Below are positions 1 to 8,589 of a stretch of DNA of 28,760 bases, in pieces (within the stretch, counting starts at the first letter, position 1; every line of letters starts with the position of its first letter). The DNA is from Syncephalis fuscata (Eukaryota > Zoopagomycota > Zoopagomycetes > Zoopagales > Piptocephalidaceae). The DNA is taken from NCBI GenBank assembly GCA_025786725.1, contig JAHLTZ010000097.1, positions 1-28,760 of the forward strand, written 5' to 3'. The notes under the pieces are model-generated. The model had not been told where the DNA came from. It saw only the letters and a list, made by a program, of their open reading frames with translations, and did no database searches. A program made the position numbers and the translations under genes.

Positions 1-981
1 TTTGCAAAAATCATTGTTCTAGATTTTATACCATTTATTACAGCTAAGCATGAAGGGCTCGAATTTAGCAATTATTTTGCTATCTTTTAGTTATATAAGC
101 CATGATTGGTAAAAAACTGCTATTTTTACACGTTTAGTCATGATAAATACAGCATCACACAGTACAATCACCGTATACTTTGCAAATAGCTATCTATATG
201 TTATACGCATACTCGTGCAAATTTCATACAATTTGCTTGATCCTACATAAAGTTGTAAACAAGTTAAAAAGTTTTATTACTTAAATGATTACTACCTTTT
301 AACGTACATTTCACTGCTGCTTACTAACTAGTTACATTAAAGCACTCGTTTAGTATTGCTGCATACTGTCATACATTGAAACAATAATTCCACGTTTGGA
401 GTTGCAAAATCACGTTTTATCAACATGTTATGGTATCACGAATAAAAATATTACATTTTATAACGGTTATATATAATAAAATGAATAATCTACATTACAG
501 CCATAGTTATTATAAATACTATATGACAATGGTCATAGCAAATTAAAAGGAAAAAGTAGAAGTAACCAGAGCAACTATATTGAATAAGTTGTCTTGGATG
601 TAATTATCTAGGATTATAGGCATATTTAATTGAAATTATAGTGAAAATAGCCGATTATTTGCGATAAATTAGCGTTTTGATGCCAATTAAGCCGGAATAA
701 GCGGATTTTAAGATTCATTTCTAACATAATACGATGGCGCGCATCGAATAGAAGTAAAAACAGGAAAAAAAATAAAATTTATAAAATTTATAAATATTAA
801 CAAGAATTAAATTAAAGATTATACTAGTTTATATGTATATATTTTAAAAAGCCAAAAAGTGGTAAAAAAGCGAATTAATTGAAAAAATAAATGTTTATTT
901 AATATAGTATATAATTGGTATGATTTTTACGATGAATTACGAGTCAAATGGCCAACATTTATAAAATTGATAGATAAGAAG
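1..981. other. Outer flank of left arm, no gene seen
   Basis: AT-rich sequence duplicated in inverted orientation at 10530-11510. I see no open frame of useful length, RNA gene or transposon motif in it. Because it lies outside the LTR-bounded part of the arm, the inverted duplication took in ordinary flanking DNA as well as transposon sequence. Confidence 0.7.
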
Positions 982-1240
982 TGTAACAAGTAAAGTGGTA
1001 ACAACTTTTTTGTTACGACAAACCAAGTGTTAGAAGTACGACAATATTAGTTACACCACCTTCATTGCACTTATATAAAGAATAGTGGTATGTAGCTGAC
1101 GATCCCTGACGATTTCTGACGATCCCTGACGATTTCTGACGATCCCTTAACTATTTCCTGATATGGAACCTACGCATTTAATGTGTTAGCACAATACATT
1201 TACTAACAAATATCACCACTATAAATGTTTACAATACACT
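982..1240 (+). mobile_element. Partial LTR (family 1), plus orientation
   Basis: It starts with the family-1 LTR terminus TGTAACAAGTAAAGTGG and keeps the TATA-like TTATATAAAG and the 10-bp tandem repeat. It stops near the point where the full-length copies read on to their AATAAA-like and TTGTTACA end. Its 3' end is replaced by the unrelated block at 1241-2031. No target-site duplication can be judged, because the inverted repeat continues straight through its outer edge. Confidence 0.75.
1097..1146 (+). repeat. 10-bp tandem repeat in LTR (5 units)
   Basis: Five head-to-tail units, alternating TGACGATCCC and TGACGATTTC. They lie about 20 bp downstream of the TATA-like box of the LTR. The mirror copy at 10345-10414 has seven units, and the inner LTRs have three. 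Confidence 0.95.
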
Positions 1241-2031
1241 GTTACCAGTCGCTTACTTGATTGTTTATGATATTGTAAGCTACTTAATAATTATTGAGTA
1301 ATTAACGATTACATTAGTTTATATAATAGTAAACTAGATAATACTTGTAATGAAACTAAAGAAATGAAATGAAGTAACTGATATCGCTTATTTAAGATAA
1401 TAAAAAAAAGTGCTTTTTTATACCAAAAATGAGTTAAATTTAAAGATATTTGTAAAGGAAGAATCTGTTCGTTTCTTCCTTTTGGTATTGTATATGGGTA
1501 TTAATTTACTTTAAGTGAATTAGCACCCATTTAATGTGCTAAATATTAAATAAAATTGACAGGGCCTTTAAAAGAGTCCTGTCTTATTTACCCAGTATGT
1601 TAATTGGGGTACTGGCCGCGTGCTAAGCGAAAGCTACACAAATATTGTGCCTGATTAAGTCACGTGATTATATGTCATATTAATTGTAATTACCGTATAT
1701 GGTAATGAGGTATATAAAATCATGTGATTAGATTATTATATTTATTAGCTACGAAAGAGGTGGAGGGGTAAATGGGTGCAACAAAGTAATATTTAATAAT
1801 ATTCTGATTGGGCCATTAACACCATCTATGAATAATTCTAATCAATCCAAAGTGTCTTTACATACACACACACACACACCACAAGCTCACACAAAAAAGT
1901 GCCCACACTTCACAACCTGGTCTAATTACTAAAACCATATTTTATTTTTCTCGTTCTGTAATACTTTTTATTATAATAAAATATGGCAATTAACACCAGT
2001 TTTTTTAAAATAAAATATTATATTTAGTGTC
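1241..2031. other. 790-bp block interrupting LTR pieces (left copy)
   Basis: This block separates a family-1 LTR piece from a family-2-like LTR fragment and recurs inverted at 9463-10250. No coding frame is visible. It holds a (CA)n run at 1864-1879, a stem-loop whose arms are GACAGG and CCTGTC (1558-1583), and a near-palindromic AAGGAAGAA/TTCTTCCTT stem. It could be a non-autonomous insertion or the junk between two unrelated LTR insertions. I found no clear terminal repeats or target duplication. Confidence 0.5.
1864..1879. repeat. (CA)n microsatellite
   Basis: Eight AC dinucleotides in a row. The inverted copy is the GT run at about 9614-9627. Confidence 0.9.
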
Positions 2032-2101
2032 CGTAACAACACACACGTAATAAAAAACATGCTCTATTTTTATTCACAATATTGCGTTTACGGTTGTTAC
2101 A
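2032..2101 (+). mobile_element. LTR 3'-end fragment (family-2-like)
   Basis: The sequence up to the terminal GTTGTTACA at 2101 resembles the last ~70 bp of the diverged LTR at 8157-8589, with a shared run of TCTATTTTTATTCACAA and then GCGTTTACGG. It abuts the broken 3' end of the dUTPase reading frame directly. Confidence 0.65.
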
Positions 2102-2302
2102 GTCGCGATAATCCGTGTCGATAACACCAGCTAGTACATTGATCCTGTGTTTTGCTGCCAGCCCACTTCTTGACGCAATACGTTTATAAATCCCTTTTGG
2201 TATTTCCATCGCAATATCCGTATTGACTTCTCGTCGTTTACGCGGGGGCAGCTCAACCGTTTCTGCGGCATATAAGTCATAACCTGCAGCTCTCTTAGTT
2301 GC
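2102..2302 (-). pseudogene. Retrotransposon dUTPase fragment (left copy)
   Basis: Inverted duplicate of 9192-9392 (full description there). It reads on the minus strand and shows trimeric-dUTPase motif 1 (AGYDLYAAE), the RSGLA motif and the AGVIDTDYR motif. It is cut off just after the Tyr-Arg of that last motif by an LTR end, so the C-terminal third of a normal ~140-aa dUTPase is missing. Confidence 0.85.
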
Positions 2303-2343
2303 TTATTAGAAATATCAGCTTTAGTACTTAATAAACTAACTAA

Positions 2344-2904
2344 CTATTTTTCTCCCATTCTCCACTTTACTTTCCTCATCGTTACCGCCCATGGCCACAT
2401 ATCCTTTCCGTATTCCACTTGCCACGAGAGGTGGTCGTGATAATGCATCTGCCACAACATTGCTGGAACCTTTTTATATTTCAGTTCATAGTTGTATTCG
2501 GATAGTTGTAGGGCCTATTGGGCTAACTTCCGGTTTAACGTTTTATTGCGCGTGATGTATGGTAGTGCTTGGTGGTTCGTTCGTATAATGACTTTAGTAT
2601 GTAGGATGTAGTGTCGGAACGTGTCCAAAGCCCAAATAACTGCTGCGGCTTCTAGTTCCGTTGCGCTGAGGTTCTTTTCAAGTTGCGACAGACTTCGGCT
2701 GGCGAATCAGACAGGACGTATTTCTCCAACGTCATTGACTTAAGCCAAGACTGCACACATACCACTATAGGCTGAGTCGGTTTCTAGGATAAACGTGTCG
2801 TTGAAGCTAAGATTTACTAACACTAGGATAGCTGCAAGGGCCTTTTTCAAATCTTCAAATTTAGCTTGATGACTATCGTTCCATTATTCTTCAACAGACT
2901 TCGT
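2344..2904 (-). pseudogene. Ty3/gypsy RNase H fragment (left copy)
   Basis: Inverted duplicate of 8590-9150, read on the minus strand, with the same stops and frameshift (details in the right-arm entry). It lies directly upstream, in the reading direction, of the dUTPase fragment at 2302-2102. It appears to be part of the same old pol gene. Confidence 0.85.
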
Positions 2905-3337
2905 TGTAACAAACCGTAAACGCGATGTTGTGAATAAAAATAGATAATAATTTTTATTATATATGTGCGTTGTTAAACTATTTTATAGTTGCGATATTTT
3001 TAGTAAGTGTATTATGCTAATAATGTTAAATGTGTAATTTTCATATTAGAAGATAGTTAAGAGATTGTCAGGGATCGTCAGGGATTATCGGTTACATACT
3101 GTAATATGTAAAACAAACGAAATAAAAGTAATAAATTAGTTTTTATTGAATAATGTTTTATATATCAAAATAAAGGAGGTATTATAGACATGTGTATTAC
3201 ATTTCAGTAAACAATGCAATATAATGTTTGTGTATAGCATTATACTGGCTTTATTGTAGTAAATGTAACATTACACATGCTACACATACCAATATTATTT
3301 ATATAAGTGCAATGAAGGTGGTGTAGTTAATATTGTT
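2905..3337 (-). mobile_element. Diverged LTR (family 2) with nested solo LTR
   Basis: Inverted duplicate of 8157-8589. It is a 5'-truncated relative of the family-1 LTR. The shared blocks include ACACCACCTTCATTGCACTT, two 10-bp repeat units, and a TTGTTACA end that meets the RNase H fragment. A 185-bp element (3100-3284) is inserted in it. Confidence 0.8.
3100..3284 (-). mobile_element. Solo LTR-like insertion (left copy)
   Basis: Inverted copy of 8210-8394. It starts TGTAAT and ends CTACA on the plus strand. Perfect 5-bp direct repeats CATAC flank it at 3095-3099 and 3285-3289, as expected for an integrase-made insertion. Confidence 0.8.
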
Positions 3338-3636
3338 TGTAACAACAGTAAACACAGTATAGTGAATAAAAACAGATAATAATTTTTATTATGTGCATGT
3401 ATTGTTAAACATTTTATAGTGGTGATATTTGTTAGTAAATGTATTGTGCTAACACATTAAATGCGTAGGTTCCATATCAGGAAATAGTTAAGGGATCGCC
3501 AGGGATCGTCAGGGATCGTCAGCTACATACCACTATTCTTTATATAAGTGCAATGAAGGTGGTGTAACTAATATTGTCGTACTTTTAACACTTGGTTTGT
3601 CGTAACAAAAAAGTTGTTACCACTTTACTTGTTACA
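3338..3636 (-). mobile_element. Full LTR (family 1), minus orientation
   Basis: Reverse complement of the 3' LTR at 7860-8156, with 299 versus 297 bp. It begins TGTAACAAC and ends CTTGTTACA. In a normal retrotransposon the 5' LTR would point the same way as the 3' LTR. This one points the opposite way and abuts truncated gag directly at 3637, so it is not the element's own 5' LTR. It holds three 10-bp repeat units at 3492-3521. Homopolymers differ by one base from the right copy, for example six against five A/T. Confidence 0.93.
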
Positions 3637-4350
3637 GCAAGTAGTCATGGCCGCTCAACAGCTATCAGGAGCCGCCGCTATTTGGTATTAGTCGATACGC
3701 AGTAGTGCTACACCCTACAAAACATGATAACAACTGAATAATGGCATATTGGAACGCTTTAGCGATAATCGATTAGCAGACATTGCCCGTCTGGAACTTA
3801 CACGGCTACGCTGGTCGGAAAATTAAGATATTGAAGAACATAGCAGTAACTTCACTACGTTACGTAGCCGTATCCCAGACGCCGCCGACATGGAGCTAGT
3901 CACGGCCTTTCGAGTTACATTACTTCCTGAATATTTGGCAGATTCAATTTGTAATACGCCTAGTAATATCAGCAAAGTTTATACCTCTACGCGTGATTTT
4001 ATTATTTAAGAAAGCACAGATTACAACACTTGGTACAAGCGCCAACTGAATTCAACAACGGGCCAACTCCAATGGATTTGGATACAATAGTACAAGTTTT
4101 AAATAGCCTAGGCTTTACTAATAATAGCAATAATAATAGTAGTACCAGTAATTAAAATAATGCGTCTAGATGCTATGCATGTAACAGACACGGTCATTTA
4201 GCCAGAAATTGTAATCGCAATAACAACTGTAATTACAACAGTCGTGACAACAACAATCAACAGCAAGCCAATAGTCTATATTTACAGCCAGCAAATGTCG
4301 GCGCCCAAGCAAACAATAACGTAATACAGGGAAACGACAACGGTCAGTAA
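3637..4350 (+). pseudogene. gag remnant: capsid part and CCHC zinc knuckle
   Basis: The frame near 3647 reads as a Gag core typical of Ty3/gypsy (LSGAAAIWY, then RFSDNRLADIARLELTRLRW). Stops occur after IWY (3689-3691) and at several later codons. The reading begins in the middle of the capsid domain, so the N-terminal part is missing. A nucleic-acid-binding zinc knuckle is at 4171-4212: C-X2-C-X4-H-X4-C, with residues CYACNRHGHLARNC. Asn-rich spacers flank the knuckle. Gag would package the element's RNA into cytoplasmic particles. Confidence 0.85.
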
Positions 4351-4439
4351 TCAAGTGCGGCACACTTACTGACGGCCAGTTTGCCGCTAATACTCCGATA
4401 CCACTCGGATTTGAGCAATCCACGCTCATTCAAGACCAC

Positions 4440-4843
4440 GTTAGTTCCGGAGTAATTAAAGTATCACCTAAAATCAATGGTGTTCCAGCTCATGTATAAT
4501 CGATTCTGGTGCATTCACCAACTTTATGGATATTGAGTTTGCCAAGAAAGCACAAGTACATGTTACGGAACAAGCAAATTCAACAAATGTGAAGCTGAGA
4601 AATGGTATGGAGTGCGGTTTATTTGGTACTGCTAATACAGTGCCTACTATTTTCAAATATTTAAAAAAGCAAATTGATTTTACTATTATGAAACTAGGCA
4701 ATTATAATGCAGTGCTAGGTATGCCGTGGCTGAGAAGACATGAAGCGCATGTAGATTGGAACGCTGGTGTCATTAATTCTAATTGTAATTCCGTACCTAA
4801 AATTACAGTAGAAAACAACGACAAATTACATTTTTATTCATGA
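4440..4843 (+). pseudogene. Retropepsin-like protease domain
   Basis: The aspartic-protease signature IDSGAFTNF is encoded at 4499-4525, with the catalytic Asp-Ser-Gly at 4502-4510. It is followed by the flap and C-terminal part ending in LGMPWLRRHEAHVDW, a pattern usual for Ty3/gypsy proteases. A missing base just before the catalytic Asp puts the upstream residues (NGVPAHV) in another frame. A second frameshift follows near 4835, after which the frame into RT is open. The protease would cleave the Gag-Pol polyprotein. Confidence 0.85.
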
Positions 4844-4861
4844 AATAGAAGAAGTAGAACA

Positions 4862-5806
4862 GACGGAGGCCAACGATATGATTTTATTAACAATGATAAA
4901 AGAAAACAAAGAAAAAAATAATACATTGTTAAATGGCCGTCACGCACGACTGTTGGGTGAGTTTGCCGATGTTGGGCTGGAAGAATTGCCATCTGGTTTA
5001 CCACCAAAAAGAGACATTGACATACGTATCAATTTGGTGCCACATCAGCAGCCACCATTTCGGCCTACATACCATTTGGCAAAGAAGGAGTTAGATGAAT
5101 TGAAGAAGCGGCTTGATGATTTGCTGGAAAAGGGCTTTATTAGGCCTAGTACATCACTATTTGGTGCGTCTGTGCTATTTGTGCGGAAGAAAGGAGGTGA
5201 TTTACGTATGTGTGTGGATTACAGAATGTTAAACGCACAAACAATTCGTGATCGTTATGCGTTGCCACTGATCGATGAATTATTCGATCAGTTACATGGG
5301 GCAAAGGTGTTCTCAAAAATAGATTTGAGAAGTGGATATCATCAAATAAGAGTAAATGAGGATGATATTCACAAAACAGCGTTTAGAACGCGCTATAGGC
5401 ATTATGAGTAGACGGTGATGGGATTTGGATTGACTAATGCACCGTCAGTATTTATGCAATTAATGCATAATTCATTTCATAAATTACTAGACAATTGTGT
5501 AGTGGTATTTTTAGACGATATTTTAATTTTCAGTAAAAATCATGCGGAACATGAGTAGCACTTACGGCAAGTGTTACAGTTATTAAGAGAAAATAAATAT
5601 GTCAAATTAAGTAAATGTAAATTTGGCAAAAATGAGGTGGAATTTTTGAGACATATTATTAGTGGCGATGGTATAAGACCATTACACGATAAAGTGATGG
5701 CTATTGCGAATTGGCCTATACCAAACAATCTAAAAGAATTACGCTCATTTCTCGGATTAACCGGCTATTATAGACGGTTTATTTGTGGATATGCTGATAC
5801 TGCATG
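4862..5806 (+). pseudogene. Reverse transcriptase domain
   Basis: Clear Ty3/gypsy RT. It has the fingers motif [16 protein letters not shown], then [18 protein letters not shown]. The first catalytic Asp is in [12 protein letters not shown] (codon 5322-5324), and the catalytic pair is in [11 protein letters not shown] (FLDD at 5508-5519). The thumb and connection reads [17 protein letters not shown]. Two in-frame TAG codons (5409-5411 and 5556-5558) interrupt it, the first where Trp is normal. Catalytic residues are preserved, so inactivation is recent or partial. A frameshift near 5800 leads into RNase H. Confidence 0.95.
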
Positions 5807-6340
5807 AAATCGAACAATTTACTAAGCATAATGGACCATTCAGATGGGGGAGGGGTAATCAAAATGCAGCGTTTGGCGCACTGCGTAAAGCGATTATTAC
5901 AGCACCGGTATTAACAATATTAAATGTTAATGCGCCATTTATCGCTACTACAGATGCGTCTGATTATGCAATTAGTGCGGTATTATCGCAAGTAACTGAT
6001 AATAATGAACATCCTGTTGCGTTTATGTCGCTAATATTACAGGCAGCTGAAAAGAATTATGTTACTACGATAAAAAATGTTAGCTATTCTAGAAGCTACT
6101 AAGCTGTGGTGCCCATATCTTAGCTATGGCCATTTTGTAATATATACTGACCATGCACCGCTCATGCGCCTGTTTAAGCAAAAGGAAATGCCATCGCTTC
6201 AAACGCGTTGAATTGAACAGTTACATCAATATGGTTTTGATAGCATATATAAGCTAGGCCGTCCTAGTGTTGTAGCCGATGCACTGTCGCGACGTACGTC
6301 GCCTAGTTGTAGCGCTATAGATGCTACAAATCTCTCTTCA
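5785..6340 (+). pseudogene. RNase H domain of gypsy pol
   Basis: Reads GPFRWG, then TDASDYAISAVLSQ (first acidic active-site residue), HPVAFMS, and, after a frameshift near 6090, LAILEATKLW and YTDHAPLMRLF. It closes with VVADALSRR. A TGA at 6209-6211 stands where Trp is usual after QTR. The enzyme would degrade the RNA strand of the RNA-DNA hybrid during reverse transcription. It continues without a gap into integrase. Confidence 0.92.
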
Positions 6341-7480
6341 TTTCAACAGCGTGTTTTAGCTGGTTAAGATTATGATGAGCACCTTACAGGTGTAAAGAAT
6401 GTTCTTATGGAACGAAGGGCTGCAGGCAATGCTGCTGCAGTTAAAATTTTGCGACATTTTTGGCTTAACAATCATGGATTAATGTACAAATTAAAATACA
6501 TTGAGCCACGATTATGTATATCAAATTACAATAATTTGTATTTGGATATACTGAATGCTCATCATGATGCTGCTGCTCACTTCGGCGAAAAAAAGACTAT
6601 TGCAGCCATTAAGCGTAAATATTATTGGCCTAAATTGTCTAATATGACAAAGCATTATATCCAGTCATGTGAAGTGTGTCAACGTACTAAACACTTACAG
6701 CAGCTATCTGGCGGATTATTGCAGCCACTACCAATTCCAAGTGGACGTTGGCGCGATATTTCAATGGATTTTATAGTACATTTACCACGCACTAGCGGTG
6801 GTTACGAGGCCATTTTTGGTATAGTTGGCCGCTTTACCAAGCGTGCTTACTTTGTACCAATGAAGACGACAGCTACGGCTGTTGATGTTGCCCACTTGTT
6901 CATGCAGAACATTGTACGTCTTCATGGTATGTCCCAATTTATTGTATGTGATTACGACGCCAAGTTTACCAGTAAATTTTGGCAAGAATTGCATAGAATA
7001 CTTAACGTACGTATATTTATGTCAATGACATTCCATCCTGAAACAGATGGCCAAACAGAACGCGTAAATCGTACATTAGAACAATGTTACGTGCCTGTGT
7101 TAAATATCAACAAAATGACTGGTATCAACATTTAGCATTGATTGAATTTGCCTACAATAATGCTAAGCAGTCATCAACTGGCAAATCGCCGTTCTATATT
7201 GATTTAGGTAGTCACAGATGCATGCCAGATGATTTAGTGCGGCAACACAACTTTGACAATAACACTAACGTGCAAAGTGCTGCAGCATTCTTGAAGAAAA
7301 AAAAGAAGGACATTTATTTAGAAACACGCGAAGCATTAAAGAAGGTACAAGAACGACAAAAACAATATGCGGATCAGAAACGACGAGAAGTGGAATTTAA
7401 AGTTGCTGATTTGATACTATTATCAGCAAATAATTTAATACCTGAAGCAGAATATGAATGATTAAAACGTAAATTGACTC
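6341..7480 (+). pseudogene. DD35E integrase domain
   Basis: The N-terminal zinc finger has His residues near 6560-6579 and Cys codons at 6668 and 6677 (CEVCQ). The catalytic triad is Asp in SMDFIVHLP (6767-6769), Asp in VCDYDAKFTSKFW (codon at 6950-6952), and Glu in ETDGQTERVN (codon 7058-7060). The last two are separated by 35 residues. Breaks are a TAA at 6365-6367, a one-base loss near 7090 in an A run, and a TGA at 7459-7461. Integrase joins the cDNA ends to host DNA in the nucleus. Confidence 0.94.
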
Positions 7481-7845
7481 ATCAATTTACTGGGCCATTC
7501 AAGATTGTTAAATGTGTATTGGCCGTAGTGTACAAATTACAATTAGCACCTAATATGAAAATACACGATGTATTCCATGTTAGTCTATCAAAGAAGTACG
7601 AAGAAAATCCACCAAAGTTTGTAGATCGTTATCCATTATCGCCACCACCAGAAATAATATATGGAGAAGAAGAATACGAAGTAAAGGCCATATTATCTAA
7701 ACGCATCAAGTGTAATAAGGTGGACTATTTTGTTAAATAGAAAGGCTATGCAGTACACGACGCAGAACGGCAACAATTACATGACTTGGATAACGCCCAA
7801 GAGCTTGTACAAGAATTCGAAAAGCAACACCAAAGTCGGCGTTAA
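7474..7845 (+). pseudogene. GPF module and chromodomain at Pol C-terminus
   Basis: Begins with the GPF/Y-type motif TGPFKIVK, then HDVFHVSLSKKY, as in chromoviral integrases. The chromodomain follows: EYEVKAILSKRI, YFVK-stop-KGY, and a C-terminal helix around NAQELVQEFEK, ending at TAA 7843-7845. The TAG at 7738-7740 replaces the Trp normally found in the chromodomain's VKWKGY, an aromatic-cage position. Chromodomains of this class can direct integration to histone-marked heterochromatin. That function is known for the family, not shown here. Confidence 0.92.
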
Positions 7846-7848
7846 TCT

Positions 7849-7859
7849 AAGGGGGATGA
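7849..7859 (+). promoter_or_regulatory. Polypurine tract (plus-strand primer)
   Basis: AAGGGGGATGA lies immediately before the TG of the 3' LTR. In LTR retrotransposons the RNase H-resistant polypurine tract at this place primes second-strand synthesis. It supports the LTR edge at 7860. Confidence 0.85.
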
Positions 7860-8156
7860 TGTAACAAGTAAAGTGGTAACAACTTTTTGTTACGACAAAC
7901 CAAGTGTTAAAGTACGACAATATTAGTTACACCACCTTCATTGCACTTATATAAAGAATAGTGGTATGTAGCTGACGATCCCTGACGATCCCTGGCGATC
8001 CCTTAACTATTTCCTGATATGGAACCTACGCATTTAATGTGTTAGCACAATACATTTACTAACAAATATCACCACTATAAAATGTTTAACAATACATGCA
8101 CATAATAAAAATTATTATCTGTTTTTATTCACTATACTGTGTTTACTGTTGTTACA
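7860..8156 (+). mobile_element. 3' LTR (family 1), full length
   Basis: 297 bp from TGTAACAAG to TTGTTACA, with TG/CA ends and short inverted termini. Inside are a TATA-like TATATAAAG near 7949, three 10-bp tandem units (7973-8002), and an AATAAAA signal near 8104. It correctly follows the polypurine tract. The mirror copy is 3338-3636. Confidence 0.94.
7973..8002 (+). repeat. 10-bp tandem repeat in LTR (3 units)
   Basis: TGACGATCCC twice, then TGGCGATCCC, just downstream of the TATA-like box. The same repeat has three units at 3492-3521, five at 1097-1146 and seven at 10345-10414. Confidence 0.93.
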
Positions 8157-8589
8157 AACAATATTAACTACACCACCTTCATTGCACTTATATAAATAAT
8201 ATTGGTATGTGTAGCATGTGTAATGTTACATTTACTACAATAAAGCCAGTATAATGCTATACACAAACATTATATTGCATTGTTTACTGAAATGTAATAC
8301 ACATGTCTATAATACCTCCTTTATTTTGATATATAAAACATTATTCAATAAAAACTAATTTATTACTTTTATTTCGTTTGTTTTACATATTACAGTATGT
8401 AACCGATAATCCCTGACGATCCCTGACAATCTCTTAACTATCTTCTAATATGAAAATTACACATTTAACATTATTAGCATAATACACTTACTAAAAATAT
8501 CGCAACTATAAAATAGTTTAACAACGCACATATATAATAAAAATTATTATCTATTTTTATTCACAACATCGCGTTTACGGTTTGTTACA
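8157..8589 (+). mobile_element. Diverged LTR (family 2) with nested solo LTR
   Basis: This lies directly behind the full LTR. It lacks the first ~56 bp of the family-1 LTR, then follows it from ACAATATTA on: the ACACCACCTTCATTGCACTT block, two 10-bp units, a diverged second half, and an end TTTGTTACA at 8589. The 185-bp insertion at 8210-8394 interrupts it. It precedes the RNase H fragment, so it is not in a normal place for a 5' LTR (gag, protease and RT would be expected). Confidence 0.8.
8210..8394 (+). mobile_element. Solo LTR of a different family, 5-bp TSD
   Basis: 185 bp starting TGTAGCATGTG and ending CATATTACA, with short inverted ends TGTA/TACA. It is flanked by perfect GTATG direct repeats at 8205-8209 and 8395-8399. 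It contains a TATATAAAAC stretch and an AATAAAA near its second half, as an LTR would. Removing it restores continuity with the related LTR. The identical, mirrored copy means it was inserted before the inverted duplication. Confidence 0.82.

Larger units (their letters stand above)
1..3636. repeat. Left arm of giant inverted repeat
   Basis: The first bases of the window are the exact reverse complement of 11501-11510, and this pairing continues inward to 3636, where it stops at the TG/CA edge of an LTR. Coordinates pair as a sum of about 11511 in the outer part and 11494 in the inner part, mainly because of a 20-bp copy-number difference in a tandem repeat. The arms differ by only a few substitutions and small indels that I could see. 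Order from outside in: unique AT-rich flank, partial LTR, 790-bp block, LTR fragment, dUTPase fragment, RNase H fragment, diverged LTR containing a solo LTR, and a full LTR. The arm may continue to the left of the window. Confidence 0.97.
3637..7859 (+). mobile_element. Ty3/gypsy chromovirus internal region (decayed)
   Basis: Loop of the inverted repeat. It reads in one direction as gag (capsid part, zinc knuckle), protease, reverse transcriptase, RNase H, integrase, GPF module and chromodomain. This is the Ty3/gypsy order, and the C-terminal chromodomain marks a chromovirus. A polypurine tract and a correctly oriented 3' LTR follow. The 5' LTR, primer-binding site and N-terminal gag are absent. 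At least seven in-frame stops and several single-base frameshifts show that it cannot encode an intact polyprotein as given. Most frameshifts sit at short homopolymers, so some could be sequence errors. Confidence 0.95.

Noticed and set aside
1097-1146. CRISPR-like array
   Set aside because: Units are 10 bp, contiguous and without spacers, and they sit inside an LTR of a eukaryotic retrotransposon.
982-3636. A self-contained DNA transposon with LTR-like terminal inverted repeats
   Set aside because: Possible in outline, but the contents are clear gypsy pol and LTR pieces, no transposase is present, and the inverted repeat continues beyond its edges, so no target duplication can be shown.
4166-4429. 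87-aa minus-strand Cys-rich ORF
   Set aside because: Antisense of the gag zinc-knuckle and Asn-rich region. Its Cys and Tyr residues reflect that composition.
3637-7859. Alternative genetic code (stop codons read as Gln or Trp)
   Set aside because: TAA, TAG and TGA all occur in frame together with frameshifts, and the two cellular genes end normally with TAG and TAA. Decay explains it better.
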